Shown: in pieces, positions 54,491-63,733 of the stretch
Position numbering within the stretch: the first letter of the stretch is position 1
How the letters are laid out: each line of letters opens with the position of its first letter
NCBI RefSeq assembly: GCF_001894825.1
Contig: NZ_BCWY01000014.1
Span: 93,288 to 157,287 of the forward strand
Length of the DNA: 64,000 bases
From: Rhodococcus jostii NBRC 16295
GTDB lineage: Bacteria; Actinomycetota; Actinomycetes; Mycobacteriales; Mycobacteriaceae
Direction: 5' to 3'
Program-made: the position numbers and the translations under genes
The notes under the pieces: generated by a model
Databases searched by the model: none
What the model was told of the DNA's origin: nothing
Seen by the model: only the letters and a program-made list of their open reading frames with translations

Positions 54491-55630
54491 CTATGCGCCT
54501 GCTACTACGCCCTGAACCTGGCTGACGTCGGCCGAGAGGGCGTCGATCTTGCGCGAGAGTTCCTGGCGCTGTTGTTCGTTGACAGTGTCGTAGAAGACGA
54601 ACCCGTCACCCTGGCGGTATTGAGCGAGTTCGGCATCGAGGTCCGCGAAACGCTGGGTGATGTTCGCGGCCAGTTCGGGATTGCGTTCTTCGATGATCGG
54701 CTGCAGTGCGGCGACCGCGGCCTGCGAGCCGTCGACGTTGGCCTGGAAGTCCCACAGGTCGGTGTGGGAGAAGATGTCTTCTTCACCGGTGATCTTCGAC
54801 GTCGAGATCTCGTCGAGCAGGCCCTGGGCGTCGCCGGCGATCTTGGTGGGATCGATCGTGTAGTCCTCGGCGTTCACCTGGTCGGCGAGGTACTGGACGT
54901 CGACGACCAGTTGGTCGGCGATCGCGTTGGTGTCGGGTTGGGGACCTGTGACCCACAGATCCTTCTCGAGCCGGTGGAAGCCCGTCCACTCCTGCCCGGG
55001 TTCGAGGTCGGCCTCCCGCAGGTCGAGCTTGGGGTCGAGCTCACCGAAGCTCTCCGCCTCGGGCTCGATGCGCTCGTAGTAGGTGCGGGAGACCGGGAAG
55101 AGGGCCTTGGCCTGCTCGATGTTGCCCGACTTCACGGCGTCGACGAACTGCTGCGTGGTGTCCTGCAGGGCGACGACCTGACTGCGGATGTAGCGACGGT
55201 AGCCGTCGGCGGCCTCGGCGAGCTGCCCGCTCTCGTCGGATGCGCTCATCGAGTCGCCGGTGACGGTGAACTCCTGGCGGATGCCGTTGCCGACCATGCC
55301 GGGCTTGCACGCGAGCTGGTATTTGCCGGCGTCGGGGAGCGACACGATGAGCTGGCGGGTGAGCCCGGGACCGATGTTCTCGACCTCGCCCATCGCCCGG
55401 TCGCCCTCGGCGTACACGTAGAACTCGGTGACCTTGCTGCCGTTGTTGGTGACCTGGAACGTGCTGTTCCCGGTGGCTCCGGAGTCGGTGCTGACGTCGC
55501 AGGTGTCGTCTGTCGCGGTGACGGTGATGTCGTCCGTGCTCGCGGTCGACTTCTCGGTGCAGCCGGCGAGCGCGAGCGGCAGCACGGCTACCGAGGCGAG
55601 GGCGAAGGTGGTTCGGCGCATGGTCTTCAT
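54491..55630 (-). CDS. efeO: Iron-uptake protein EfeO (cupredoxin-like plus imelysin/M75 domain)
   Basis: A 379-aa lipoprotein or secreted protein. The signal has a lipobox-like VLPLALAGC. The N-terminal cupredoxin-type domain (DTCDVSTDSGATGNSTFQV) and the C-terminal M75/imelysin domain with HxxE in WTGFHRLEKDLW match EfeO. It delivers or binds ferrous/ferric iron for EfeU. It lies between efeU (17 nt upstream) and efeB. The ATG at 55630 (MKTMRRTTF) and the internal ATG at 55621 are both possible starts. Confidence 0.95.
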   Translation of the reverse strand: MKTMRRTTFALASVAVLPLALAGCTEKSTASTDDITVTATDDTCDVSTDSGATGNSTFQVTNNGSKVTEFYVYAEGDRAMGEVENIGPGLTRQLIVSLPDAGKYQLACKPGMVGNGIRQEFTVTGDSMSASDESGQLAEAADGYRRYIRSQVVALQDTTQQFVDAVKSGNIEQAKALFPVSRTYYERIEPEAESFGELDPKLDLREADLEPGQEWTGFHRLEKDLWVTGPQPDTNAIADQLVVDVQYLADQVNAEDYTIDPTKIAGDAQGLLDEISTSKITGEEDIFSHTDLWDFQANVDGSQAAVAALQPIIEERNPELAANITQRFADLDAELAQYRQGDGFVFYDTVNEQQRQELSRKIDALSADVSQVQGVVAGA

Positions 55631-55646
55631 GGGCGGAAGGTGCCTT

Positions 55647-56564
55647 TCATGAAACGGTCTCGTCGGGGGTGGGAGAGGCAGTGCGCTCGGGGGCAGCGTC
55701 GGCCGCGGGGGCCGGTTTCGGTGCGGAGACGGGCCGGAGGAACAGGAACAGGACCACGACGACGTACACGACCCAGGCGACCGCCTGGAGGATGGTCGGG
55801 TCGGGGCGGAAGTTGAAGATGCCGGCCAGGACGGTGCCGTACCAGCTGGAGGCGTCGTAGCCGTCGGAGATGTCGAAGGCGAGTGCGGAGCCGCCGGGCA
55901 GGACGCCGCCGATCTGCAGGGCGTGGATGCCGTATCCGAGGATCCCGGCGGCGACGATGATCAGGAAGATGCCGGTGTACTTGAAGAACTTCGCGAAGTC
56001 GAGCCGGACGGCCCCGAAGTACAGAAGAACCGTCAGGACCGCGGCGGCGACGATGCCGAGCAGCAGACCGACGAGGGGCCAGGCGCTGCCCGCCGTGTTC
56101 TCGGCGTACCCGACCATGAGGAGTGCGGTCTCGACGCCTTCCCGGCCGACGGCGAAGAAGGCGAGGGTGAGTACCGCGACGGGTCCGGCGACCAGTGCCT
56201 TTTCCATGCCGGCCTTGAGATCGTGGGAGATGGTCCGCGCGGCCTTCCGCATCCACAGCACCATGACGGTGACGATCGCGACCGCGACGAGGGACGCGAC
56301 ACCGGCGATGATCTCGGCGGTCAGTCCGGTGACGGTGGACGTTCCGTAGTGGATGACGAGGAAGATCGCGGCCACCATGATGACGGCGATGCCGACGCCG
56401 AGCCACACCCATTTGAGGGCGTCCTTACGCTGCGCTTTCACGAGGAACGCGGCGAGGATCATGACGACGATGCCCGCCTCGAGCCCTTCGCGCAGACCGA
56501 TCAATCCACTGCCGAACAGCTGTGTCGCGATCGACGGCGCGGACCCTGCGGCGAGGACGGGCAT
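55647..56564 (-). CDS. efeU: Ferrous-iron permease EfeU (FTR1 family)
   Basis: A 305-aa, seven-helix membrane protein. It has the iron-binding motif REGLEAG (REGLE, helix 1) and a second REGVETALL in helix 4, as in FTR1/EfeU. The C-terminus is a short Pro/Ala-rich tail. The start MPVLAAGSAPS at 56564 is chosen because the upstream frame runs through the iron-box region. It is the first gene of the operon, and the two DtxR-like sites lie 42-83 nt upstream. Confidence 0.95.
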   Translation of the reverse strand: MPVLAAGSAPSIATQLFGSGLIGLREGLEAGIVVMILAAFLVKAQRKDALKWVWLGVGIAVIMVAAIFLVIHYGTSTVTGLTAEIIAGVASLVAVAIVTVMVLWMRKAARTISHDLKAGMEKALVAGPVAVLTLAFFAVGREGVETALLMVGYAENTAGSAWPLVGLLLGIVAAAVLTVLLYFGAVRLDFAKFFKYTGIFLIIVAAGILGYGIHALQIGGVLPGGSALAFDISDGYDASSWYGTVLAGIFNFRPDPTILQAVAWVVYVVVVLFLFLRPVSAPKPAPAADAAPERTASPTPDETVS

Positions 56565-56605
56565 GAACACTCCTGGGCGAGGCGAAGTCGAGCAGAGTGA
56601 TCCGC

Positions 56606-56647
56606 AAGGTTGGGTAGGCAACCTTGCGGTAGGCAAGGCGAACCTTA
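56606..56647. promoter_or_regulatory. Tandem DtxR/IdeR-like iron boxes upstream of efeU
   Basis: AAGGTT-N8-AACCTT (56606-56625) is a clean palindrome, and the 19-mer at 56629-56647 matches the TTAGGTTAGGCTAACCTAA consensus at 14 of 19 positions. They sit in the shared upstream region of efeU and the divergent lpqU-like gene. Iron-dependent repression by IdeR is expected for efeUOB; this is inferred from the sites and the genes. Confidence 0.65.
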
Positions 56648-56798
56648 GCCCCAGTGAAAAACATACACCGCGATTGCGTTCCCGAAGAAGCCCCCACCAG
56701 CACTTTTGCAACTCTTTACTTTCGGTGTGTGGCCCGACGCGGTGTGGCTGCCGTCTCGCACGGCCGGGATCGACACCTTTCGTGTGGATGATGGAGAC

Positions 56799-57569
56799 GT
56801 GAACCGATATCCCGTGCGGCCGAAGCGTCGTTCCCGATGGCGTGGGCCGCTGTTCGCGCTTCTCGCGGCAACGGTTGTCGTGGTTCTCACCTACGGCGCG
56901 TGCTCCCGGGGACAGCAACCGCGGATCGCGATACCGGAAGGCATCCCGCCCGGACCCGGGGCAGCCACACCGCCCATCGACATCAACGCGCCGGGACGGT
57001 CCGCGGATCAACTGCACGAGTGGTCTGCCGGGCTGGCCGATTCGATCGGAGTGGGAAACACCGCGCTCGAGGCGTACGGGTACGCGGCGGCGGTGATGGT
57101 CGAAACGAGACCGGAGTGCGGCATCGGCTGGACCACCCTCGCCGGAATCGCGAGTGTGGAGAGCCGGCACGGCACCCACGGCGGATCGACGGTCGGGCCG
57201 ACGGGGCAGGTGACACCCGAGATCCGGGGCATCCCCCTCGACGGCGGACCCGGCGTCGCCGAGATCCCCGACACCGACGGCGGGGCGATGGACGGCGACC
57301 CCGTGCACGACCGTGCCATGGGACCCCTGCAGTTCATTCCCGAGACCTGGAAGCGGTGGGGTGTCGACGCCAACGGCGACGGTGTGGCCGACGCAGACAA
57401 CATCGACGACGCGTCGTTGACGGCCGCCCGCTACCTGTGTGAGCGGGGCGGCGACCTGACCGCTCCCGAGGGCTGGCAGTCGGCCCTGATGGCCTACAAC
57501 CTGTCGGGCGAGTACCTCACCCTCGTGCGCGACCGGGCGTCGGCGTACTCGGTCGGAGTCCGCCCGTAA
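56799..57569 (+). CDS. LpqU-like lytic transglycosylase
   Basis: About 256 aa. A short basic N-terminus and one membrane segment (LFALLAATVVVVLTYGACSR) are followed by a Pro-rich linker and the transglycosylase domain. The catalytic Glu is in ASVESRHGTHGG, then GPLQFIPETWKRWGVDANGD. The segment before Cys only partly fits a lipobox. GTG 56799 is preferred; GTG 56784 is an alternative, as no good Shine-Dalgarno separates them. It is a backbone gene (Rv1022 type), placed before eno. It would cut peptidoglycan at the outer face of the membrane. Confidence 0.88.
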   Translation: MNRYPVRPKRRSRWRGPLFALLAATVVVVLTYGACSRGQQPRIAIPEGIPPGPGAATPPIDINAPGRSADQLHEWSAGLADSIGVGNTALEAYGYAAAVMVETRPECGIGWTTLAGIASVESRHGTHGGSTVGPTGQVTPEIRGIPLDGGPGVAEIPDTDGGAMDGDPVHDRAMGPLQFIPETWKRWGVDANGDGVADADNIDDASLTAARYLCERGGDLTAPEGWQSALMAYNLSGEYLTLVRDRASAYSVGVRP

Positions 57570-57642
57570 GTCGCTGCCCAGCGGGCGGCTCGCCGTCCGC
57601 GGGGCGCGCCATCCCGCACCGGTTTCGGTGTGCCGTTACGCT

Positions 57643-57679
57643 GTGTCCTGGCACGATCTGGTGTCCCTGGCACGATCGG
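57643..57679 (+). repeat. Two 18-19-nt direct repeats upstream of eno
   Basis: GTGTCCTGGCACGATCTG (57643-57660) and GTGTCCCTGGCACGATCGG (57661-57679) are adjacent near-copies sharing TGGCACGATC. They end about 47 nt before the enolase start, in the expected promoter region, so they may contain tandem promoters or regulator sites. TGGCAC-like boxes could also serve as -35/-24 elements. Confidence 0.5.
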
Positions 57680-57701
57680 ACCGGTCAGTGCACAGTTGTG
57701 A

Positions 57702-59012
<1,311 letters not shown>

Positions 59013-59047
59013 CGTTCGACAGTCGAAGTTAAGGGGTGTTGGGGTAG

Positions 59048-59773
59048 GTGGCACAGCGCGGCAGGCCGCGGTCGTCCGGAGCCAGTCCGGGCGGCCGGGG
59101 AACCGGGCGTGGTGAACGCGCCCGCCGGAATCGGGCGGACGGCGCTCCCGGCGGAGCGCGGCGCCCCCGCACTACCAAGTCGACGCCTCCGGGGCAGGCC
59201 GACGGCAAACCGGATTCTGTCGACGGCGCCGACACCGGCAAGGTGCTCCCCGGCCGCGCCCGCCCGAGACGGGTGGGCGCGACCGGGGCCGCTCGCATCA
59301 CACGGTCCGAGCACACGATCCTCGGGCTGTCGACCGGCCGGGCACTGATCCTCGTGATGGTCGTGTTGCTTCTCGCCCTCACTCTGGCGGTTCCGCTGCG
59401 CAACTACCTCACCCAGCGCGGTGAGGCGGATCGTATTGCGGCGGAACAGGTTCAGCTCGAGAAGGAGCTGCAGGACCTGCGTATTCTCGAGGAGCGTTAC
59501 TCCGACCCCGCCTACATCGAGGCGCAGGCGCGGGGCCGGCTCCGGTGGGTGAAACCCGGAGACACCCCGTTCCAGGTGCAGCTGCCCGGCGACTACAAGG
59601 AGCCGGAGAAGCCGGAGGAGAAGGACGCCGAAATGGCGGGCCCTTGGTACTCCGATCTGTGGAAGACCATTTCAGAACCGCCGGTCGCACCCCAGGTGCA
59701 GCCGGCACCGGCGCCGGCGCCCCCCGTGGTGCCGCCGCCCGTACCGCCAGAACCAGGAGAACCCACCGGGTGA
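59048..59773 (+). CDS. FtsB/DivIC-type septum formation initiator family protein
   Basis: A 241-aa bitopic protein: a long basic N-terminal cytoplasmic tail, one membrane segment (ALILVMVVLLLALTLAVPLR), then a coiled coil (EADRIAAEQVQLEKELQDLR) with the YSDPAYIEAQARGRLRWVKP segment, and a Pro-rich C-terminus. This is the actinobacterial FtsB form (Rv1024 type). It would link divisome proteins FtsL/FtsQ outside the membrane. The start is GTG at 59048. It overlaps the DUF501 gene by 4 nt. Confidence 0.93.
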   Translation: MAQRGRPRSSGASPGGRGTGRGERARRNRADGAPGGARRPRTTKSTPPGQADGKPDSVDGADTGKVLPGRARPRRVGATGAARITRSEHTILGLSTGRALILVMVVLLLALTLAVPLRNYLTQRGEADRIAAEQVQLEKELQDLRILEERYSDPAYIEAQARGRLRWVKPGDTPFQVQLPGDYKEPEKPEEKDAEMAGPWYSDLWKTISEPPVAPQVQPAPAPAPPVVPPPVPPEPGEPTG

Positions 59774-60324
59774 CCACTTCGTCCGACCCGTCCAGCCCCG
59801 TGCCGCAGGAAGACCTCGACGCCGTCGCCGCCCAGTTGGGCCGCGAACCGCGTGGAGTGCTCGAGATCGCGTACCGCAGTCCCGACGGCAAGCCCGGCGT
59901 CGTGAAGACCGCGCCCAAACTTCCCGACGGAACACCGTTCCCGACGCTCTACTACCTGACGGACCCGCGACTCACCGCGGAGGCCAGCCGGCAGGAGTCC
60001 GCGGGTGTGATGCGTGAGATGACCGAGCGCCTCGCGCAGGATCCGGAACTCGCGGCGGCCTATCTGCGCGCCCACCAGTCGTATCTCGCCGAGCGCGACG
60101 CCATCGAGCCCCTCGGAACCGACTTCACCGGCGGCGGAATGCCCGAGCGCGTCAAATGCCTGCACGTGCTGATGGCGCATTCGCTGGCGAAGGGGCCGGG
60201 CGTCAACCCGCTGGGCGACGAGTCGGTGGCCCTCGCCGCGTCCGCGGCCGGCGGAAAGCTGAGGGGTACCGCGATTCCCGCGGACTGGCCCGGCATCGAC
60301 GACGTCGAAAGTTCCGAGCAGTGA
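59770..60324 (+). CDS. DUF501-family protein
   Basis: A 184-aa cytoplasmic protein of the Rv1025 type: VAAQLGREPRGVLEIAYRSP, GTPFPTLYYLTDPRLTAEAS, and MPERVKCLHVLMAHSLAKGP with conserved Cys and His. The molecular role is not established. It overlaps its neighbours by 4 nt on both sides (FtsB-like upstream, Ppx downstream), so it is translated with them. GTG start. Confidence 0.95.
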   Translation: MTTSSDPSSPVPQEDLDAVAAQLGREPRGVLEIAYRSPDGKPGVVKTAPKLPDGTPFPTLYYLTDPRLTAEASRQESAGVMREMTERLAQDPELAAAYLRAHQSYLAERDAIEPLGTDFTGGGMPERVKCLHVLMAHSLAKGPGVNPLGDESVALAASAAGGKLRGTAIPADWPGIDDVESSEQ

Positions 60325-61265
60325 CGCGGGTCGCGGCCGTCGACTGCGGCACGAACTCCATCCGCCTCCTCATCGCAGACGTCGACGACCGGGGCGCACT
60401 GCACGACGTGCGTCGCGAGATGCGCGTCGTCCGGCTGGGGCAGGGAGTCGACGCCACCGGGCGTCTGGCACCCGAGGCCATCGAACGCACCCGGGTCGCG
60501 TTGGCCGAGTACGCCGGAATGATCGCCGAGGCCGAAGCCACCGCCGTCCGCATGGTGGCCACCTCCGCAACCCGCGACGCGTCCAACCGGGAGGACTTCT
60601 TCTCGATGACGCGGGACGTGCTCGGCGCCGTGATTCCCGGCGCCGGGGCCGAAGTCATCACCGGCGACGAGGAAGCGCGGCTGTCGTTCAACGGCGCGGT
60701 CGGCGAACTGGATCCGTCGCAGGGACCGTTCGTGGTCGTGGACCTCGGCGGCGGTTCCACCGAGGTCGTGCTGGGCGACGAGTCCGGCGTCCACGCGGCG
60801 TTTTCCACCGACATCGGGTGCGTCCGCATCACGGAGCGCTGCCTCCACGACGATCCGCCGACACCCGCACAGGTCGAGGAGGCCCGCGCCTTCGCGCAGG
60901 AGCGCCTCGATGAAGCATTCGCCCGAGTCCCCGTCGAACAGGCACACACCTGGGTGGGCGTCGCCGGAACCATGACCACGATCGCCGCGCTCGCCAAAGA
61001 GCTGCCCGAATACGACGCCGAGCAGGTGCATCTCTCCCGCATCCCCCTGCCGCGACTACGGGAAGTCTGCGACTCGCTGATCGCCATGACCCACACCGAA
61101 CGAGCCGCACTCGGACCGATGCATCCCGGACGGGTCGACGTCATCGGCGGCGGAGCGATCGTGACCGAAGTACTCGCCGACGCGTTCGAGAAAAAGGCCG
61201 GCATCGACCAACTCGTCGTCAGCGAACACGACATCCTCGACGGAATCGCATTATCGATCCCCTGA
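60321..61265 (+). CDS. Exopolyphosphatase / guanosine pentaphosphatase, Ppx-GppA family
   Basis: A 314-aa phosphatase of the actin-like ATPase fold. Phosphate-1 motif AAVDCGTNSIRLLIADV, then ATSATRDASNREDFF, and the phosphate-2 motif VVVDLGGGSTEVVLG. It lacks the C-terminal HD-type domain of the longer E. coli enzymes, as the short actinobacterial Ppx1 does. It degrades polyphosphate or pppGpp. GTG start at 60321, coupled to the DUF501 gene. It is the last gene of the backbone block. Confidence 0.95.
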   Translation: MTRVAAVDCGTNSIRLLIADVDDRGALHDVRREMRVVRLGQGVDATGRLAPEAIERTRVALAEYAGMIAEAEATAVRMVATSATRDASNREDFFSMTRDVLGAVIPGAGAEVITGDEEARLSFNGAVGELDPSQGPFVVVDLGGGSTEVVLGDESGVHAAFSTDIGCVRITERCLHDDPPTPAQVEEARAFAQERLDEAFARVPVEQAHTWVGVAGTMTTIAALAKELPEYDAEQVHLSRIPLPRLREVCDSLIAMTHTERAALGPMHPGRVDVIGGGAIVTEVLADAFEKKAGIDQLVVSEHDILDGIALSIP

Positions 61266-61315
61266 GCTAGGGTGATCTGCGCACGGTCGCCGAGCCCAGC
61301 ACCCGGCAACCGGTA

Positions 61316-61392
61316 GCCCCTATAGCCCAATTGGCAGAGGCAGCGGACTTAAAATCCGCACAGTGTCGGTTCGAGTCCGACTGGGGGCACCA
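61316..61392 (+). tRNA. tRNA-Leu (anticodon UAA) with short variable arm and encoded CCA
   Basis: The cloverleaf is complete: acceptor GCCCCTA/TGGGGGC, anticodon stem GCGGA/TCCGC around CTTAAAA (anticodon TAA), T-arm GTCGG-TTCGAGT-CCGAC, discriminator A, and CCA at 61390-61392. The variable region is only five bases (ACAGT), unlike the long arm of ordinary tRNA-Leu. The anticodon would read UUA, a very rare codon here. Confidence 0.88.
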
Positions 61393-61417
61393 CCATGTAG
61401 GTGTGTTCAGCGGTGGG

Positions 61418-62194
61418 TCAGGACGCCCGGACGAGTTCCGCCCGCATCTGGGTGAACAGGAACAGCCCTGGACGTCCGGAGATCTGCTCGTATTCGCGTA
61501 CGACGTCGTCGATGAACGCGGGCACTGTCGTTTCATCGAGGTGCGCGGTCCAGTCGGAGAATCCGACAGTGCACCAGCGAGCGAATTCTTCGCGCGAGCC
61601 GAAGTCCCACTCCACATCCCGCACCCGCAGGTCGGTGGTGTCGAGTCCCGCTCCCCGCGCGAGGTCACGGAATGTGTCCGGTTCGACGTGGATGAACGGC
61701 GCCGTGAAGTCGGTGAATGACGCCGCCCAGGCCGGGCGCGCCGCCACGGCCATCGCGACGTCTTCGACACTGCCGCGGGGGCTCGCGCACACCATCTGGA
61801 TGACCACGCGTCCGCCGTCCACGACGCTGCGGGCGATCCCGGCCAGCGCGACCTGAAGGTCGAGGACCCAGTGAAGCGCGTTGAACGACACCGCGACGTC
61901 GAACACCCCGTCGAAGGGAAGATCGAGGGCGTCGGCGATACGAAACTCTGCACGGACACCGTCCGGCACCGTCCGAGATCGGGCCTTCGCGATCATCCGC
62001 GGCGACGCGTCGACTCCGATCACCGAACCTCGGGGAAGTCGTCCGGCGATCCGGAGTGTGACGTATCCGTCGCCGCACCCCACGTCGAGTACGGTTTCGC
62101 CGCCAGCGAGGGCCAGTTCCGCGATCGAATTCTCCGCGACGGCCCGCTGGAGTGCGCCGACGTCCGCGTACCCTTCGCCGTCCCAGTCGACCAT
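61418..62194 (-). CDS. Class I SAM-dependent methyltransferase
   Basis: A 258-aa methyltransferase: SAM motif I VLDVGCGDGYVTLRIAGRLP, acidic VIGVDASPRMIAKARSR, motif II region ALDLPFDGVFDVAVSFNALH. The wording resembles trans-aconitate methyltransferase and UbiE/Coq5-like enzymes. The ATG at 62194 (MVDWDGEGYAD) is preferred to the longer frame. It is convergent with the tRNA. The substrate cannot be named. Confidence 0.9.
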   Translation of the reverse strand: MVDWDGEGYADVGALQRAVAENSIAELALAGGETVLDVGCGDGYVTLRIAGRLPRGSVIGVDASPRMIAKARSRTVPDGVRAEFRIADALDLPFDGVFDVAVSFNALHWVLDLQVALAGIARSVVDGGRVVIQMVCASPRGSVEDVAMAVAARPAWAASFTDFTAPFIHVEPDTFRDLARGAGLDTTDLRVRDVEWDFGSREEFARWCTVGFSDWTAHLDETTVPAFIDDVVREYEQISGRPGLFLFTQMRAELVRAS

Positions 62195-62211
62195 GCGGGG
62201 GCCCGGTTCGC

Positions 62212-62583
62212 TCAGGCTCCCTGGTGATGCGGGCTCGACTGTGCGCCGCCCCCGGATCGCGCGATGCTTGCTCGGACCCGGGCGGTGGCCTGCCAGATCT
62301 GGGTGCTGTCGTGCACGCTGATACACGGCACACCCTGCTCACGCGCGCGTTGGAGCGCGAGCGCGTCCTGGGGTGAGCCGACGCCGTCGAGGACGTCCTC
62401 GGTGACGATCGCGCAGAGCGCGGGGGCGTCCATCTTCCGGACCGGCTCGAGTCCGTGGACCACCATCCACTGCTTGACCATCGCCCAGTGCGACACCTCT
62501 TTGTACCGCGTGGGGTTGCCGATGAAGAGAACCCGACGGGAGCGGCGGGCGCGAGCGATATCGATGTGCGTGACGGTAGCCAT
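62212..62583 (-). CDS. Small BRCT-like domain protein
   Basis: A 123-aa cytoplasmic protein whose middle part matches the BRCT pattern: VLFIGNPTRYKEVSHWAMVK, PALCAIVTEDVLDGVGS and ALQRAREQGVPCISVHD. A free BRCT module would bind phosphopeptides or DNA ends, but the match is read by eye only. It stands alone upstream of the methyltransferase gene, 17 nt apart on the same strand, and may be co-transcribed with it. Confidence 0.6.
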   Translation of the reverse strand: MATVTHIDIARARRSRRVLFIGNPTRYKEVSHWAMVKQWMVVHGLEPVRKMDAPALCAIVTEDVLDGVGSPQDALALQRAREQGVPCISVHDSTQIWQATARVRASIARSGGGAQSSPHHQGA

Positions 62584-62681
62584 GGCGGAGGGTTCCTGTC
62601 CGTTGCGGGATTCCGTACTGTCAATCCCCGCTCACGTCGGTTTCGTTACGCATTCGCCCCGGATTGCCTACTGCACGGTAG

Positions 62682-63125
62682 TCAGCTGCCGAACGGGCTG
62701 CCGGACGAGCCTCCGCCGCCCGGTCCGGACGTGTCGGTGACGGTGACCGTGACGGGGTCCTCGGTGCCGTTGGTCAGCGGCGGGGCGGTTCCCCACTGCT
62801 CGAAGGACGGCATACTCGAGCAGGACCATTGCACCGTGTACTCGCCGGGATCGACGGTGGCCCGTAGTTCGCCGTCGTCCTCACCCATCACCACGGTCGG
62901 TCCCACGACGGCGGCGGGCACGGTCCCGCCGGCAGGGAGGATGTTCAGCACACACACCACTGCCCCGGGGACGTCGTATTCGACGTCCATGACGATCGAG
63001 TTCCCCTCGACGGCGATGTCCACGGCGAGGTCGTCGGGTACGGCAGATGCGGTGGGTGCGGCGAGCAGACTCACGCCGGCGACTGCGGCGGCGATTCCTA
63101 CGGTTCGTGCAATCGTGACCTTCAT
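62682..63125 (-). CDS. Small secreted protein of unknown function
   Basis: A 147-aa protein with a clear Sec signal (ARTVGIAAAVAGVSLLAAPT, cleavage after TASA). The mature part is an Ig-like or beta-rich domain (AVDIAVEGNSIVMDVEYDV, VDPGEYTVQWSCSSMPS, two Cys in positions suited to a disulfide), ending in a Gly/Ser-rich tail. The start is the ATG at 63125. I recognise no family. It lies near a second small secreted gene on the same strand, 147 nt away. Confidence 0.75.
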   Translation of the reverse strand: MKVTIARTVGIAAAVAGVSLLAAPTASAVPDDLAVDIAVEGNSIVMDVEYDVPGAVVCVLNILPAGGTVPAAVVGPTVVMGEDDGELRATVDPGEYTVQWSCSSMPSFEQWGTAPPLTNGTEDPVTVTVTDTSGPGGGGSSGSPFGS

Positions 63126-63272
63126 CGGTGCATCCTTCCGGACTTCTCGGTTACCGGTTGATACGAGCCAGGAGCCACCGGGAGTATTGCACCTCGAACC
63201 GGTATCCGTGGGATGCGCACACAAGTTCACCGGGTCGTGCCGGGCACGGCTCGTGCTGTCCTTCGCGGTTCG

Positions 63273-63554
63273 TCAGTTCAGAAACACCGTTCCACCACCA
63301 CCGTCTCGTTCGCTCTGCCGCTGGTGGCCCTGCCACTGTGTGCACCAGTCACTGAGAGGGTTCTTCGGCGCGTCGAAGTCCCAGTTCGGTGCGTCCGACC
63401 ACGGACCGCAGCTCGGGGCACTGTGCGGAGGGGCGGGCGGCTGGGTGACCACGGCCTGCGCCGGCGTGCTCGCCGCAACGGCGATTCCGGGGGCGCCGAG
63501 CCCCAGCGCCAAGGCGATGATTCCGACGCGGACGGCCTTCTTGTCGATCTTCAT
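63273..63554 (-). CDS. Small secreted protein with Cys pair
   Basis: A 93-aa protein: signal VRVGIIALALGLGAPGIAVA, then a Pro-rich stretch (TQPPAPPHSAPSCGPWSDAP) and a short Trp-rich domain (NWDFDAPKNPLSDWCTQWQG) with one Cys on either side, probably a disulfide. The ATG at 63554 follows GGAGG by a normal distance. The function is unknown; it is likely secreted to the envelope or medium. Confidence 0.7.
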   Translation of the reverse strand: MKIDKKAVRVGIIALALGLGAPGIAVAASTPAQAVVTQPPAPPHSAPSCGPWSDAPNWDFDAPKNPLSDWCTQWQGHQRQSERDGGGGTVFLN

Positions 63555-63733
63555 TATTGCCTCCAATGGTTGCGTACAGGCTGTACCCGCCTCGTGCCGT
63601 AGCCACTCGCTCCGACCGCAGGGAAAGTAAGTCGGGCTTCGCGCCGCGTGCGGATACGGAAGGTGGAACACTGCCGGTCTGAGAGTTCTCAGCGTGTCGA
63701 TCCGGCACGCGGTGCATCGAAGGAGACGGTGAA

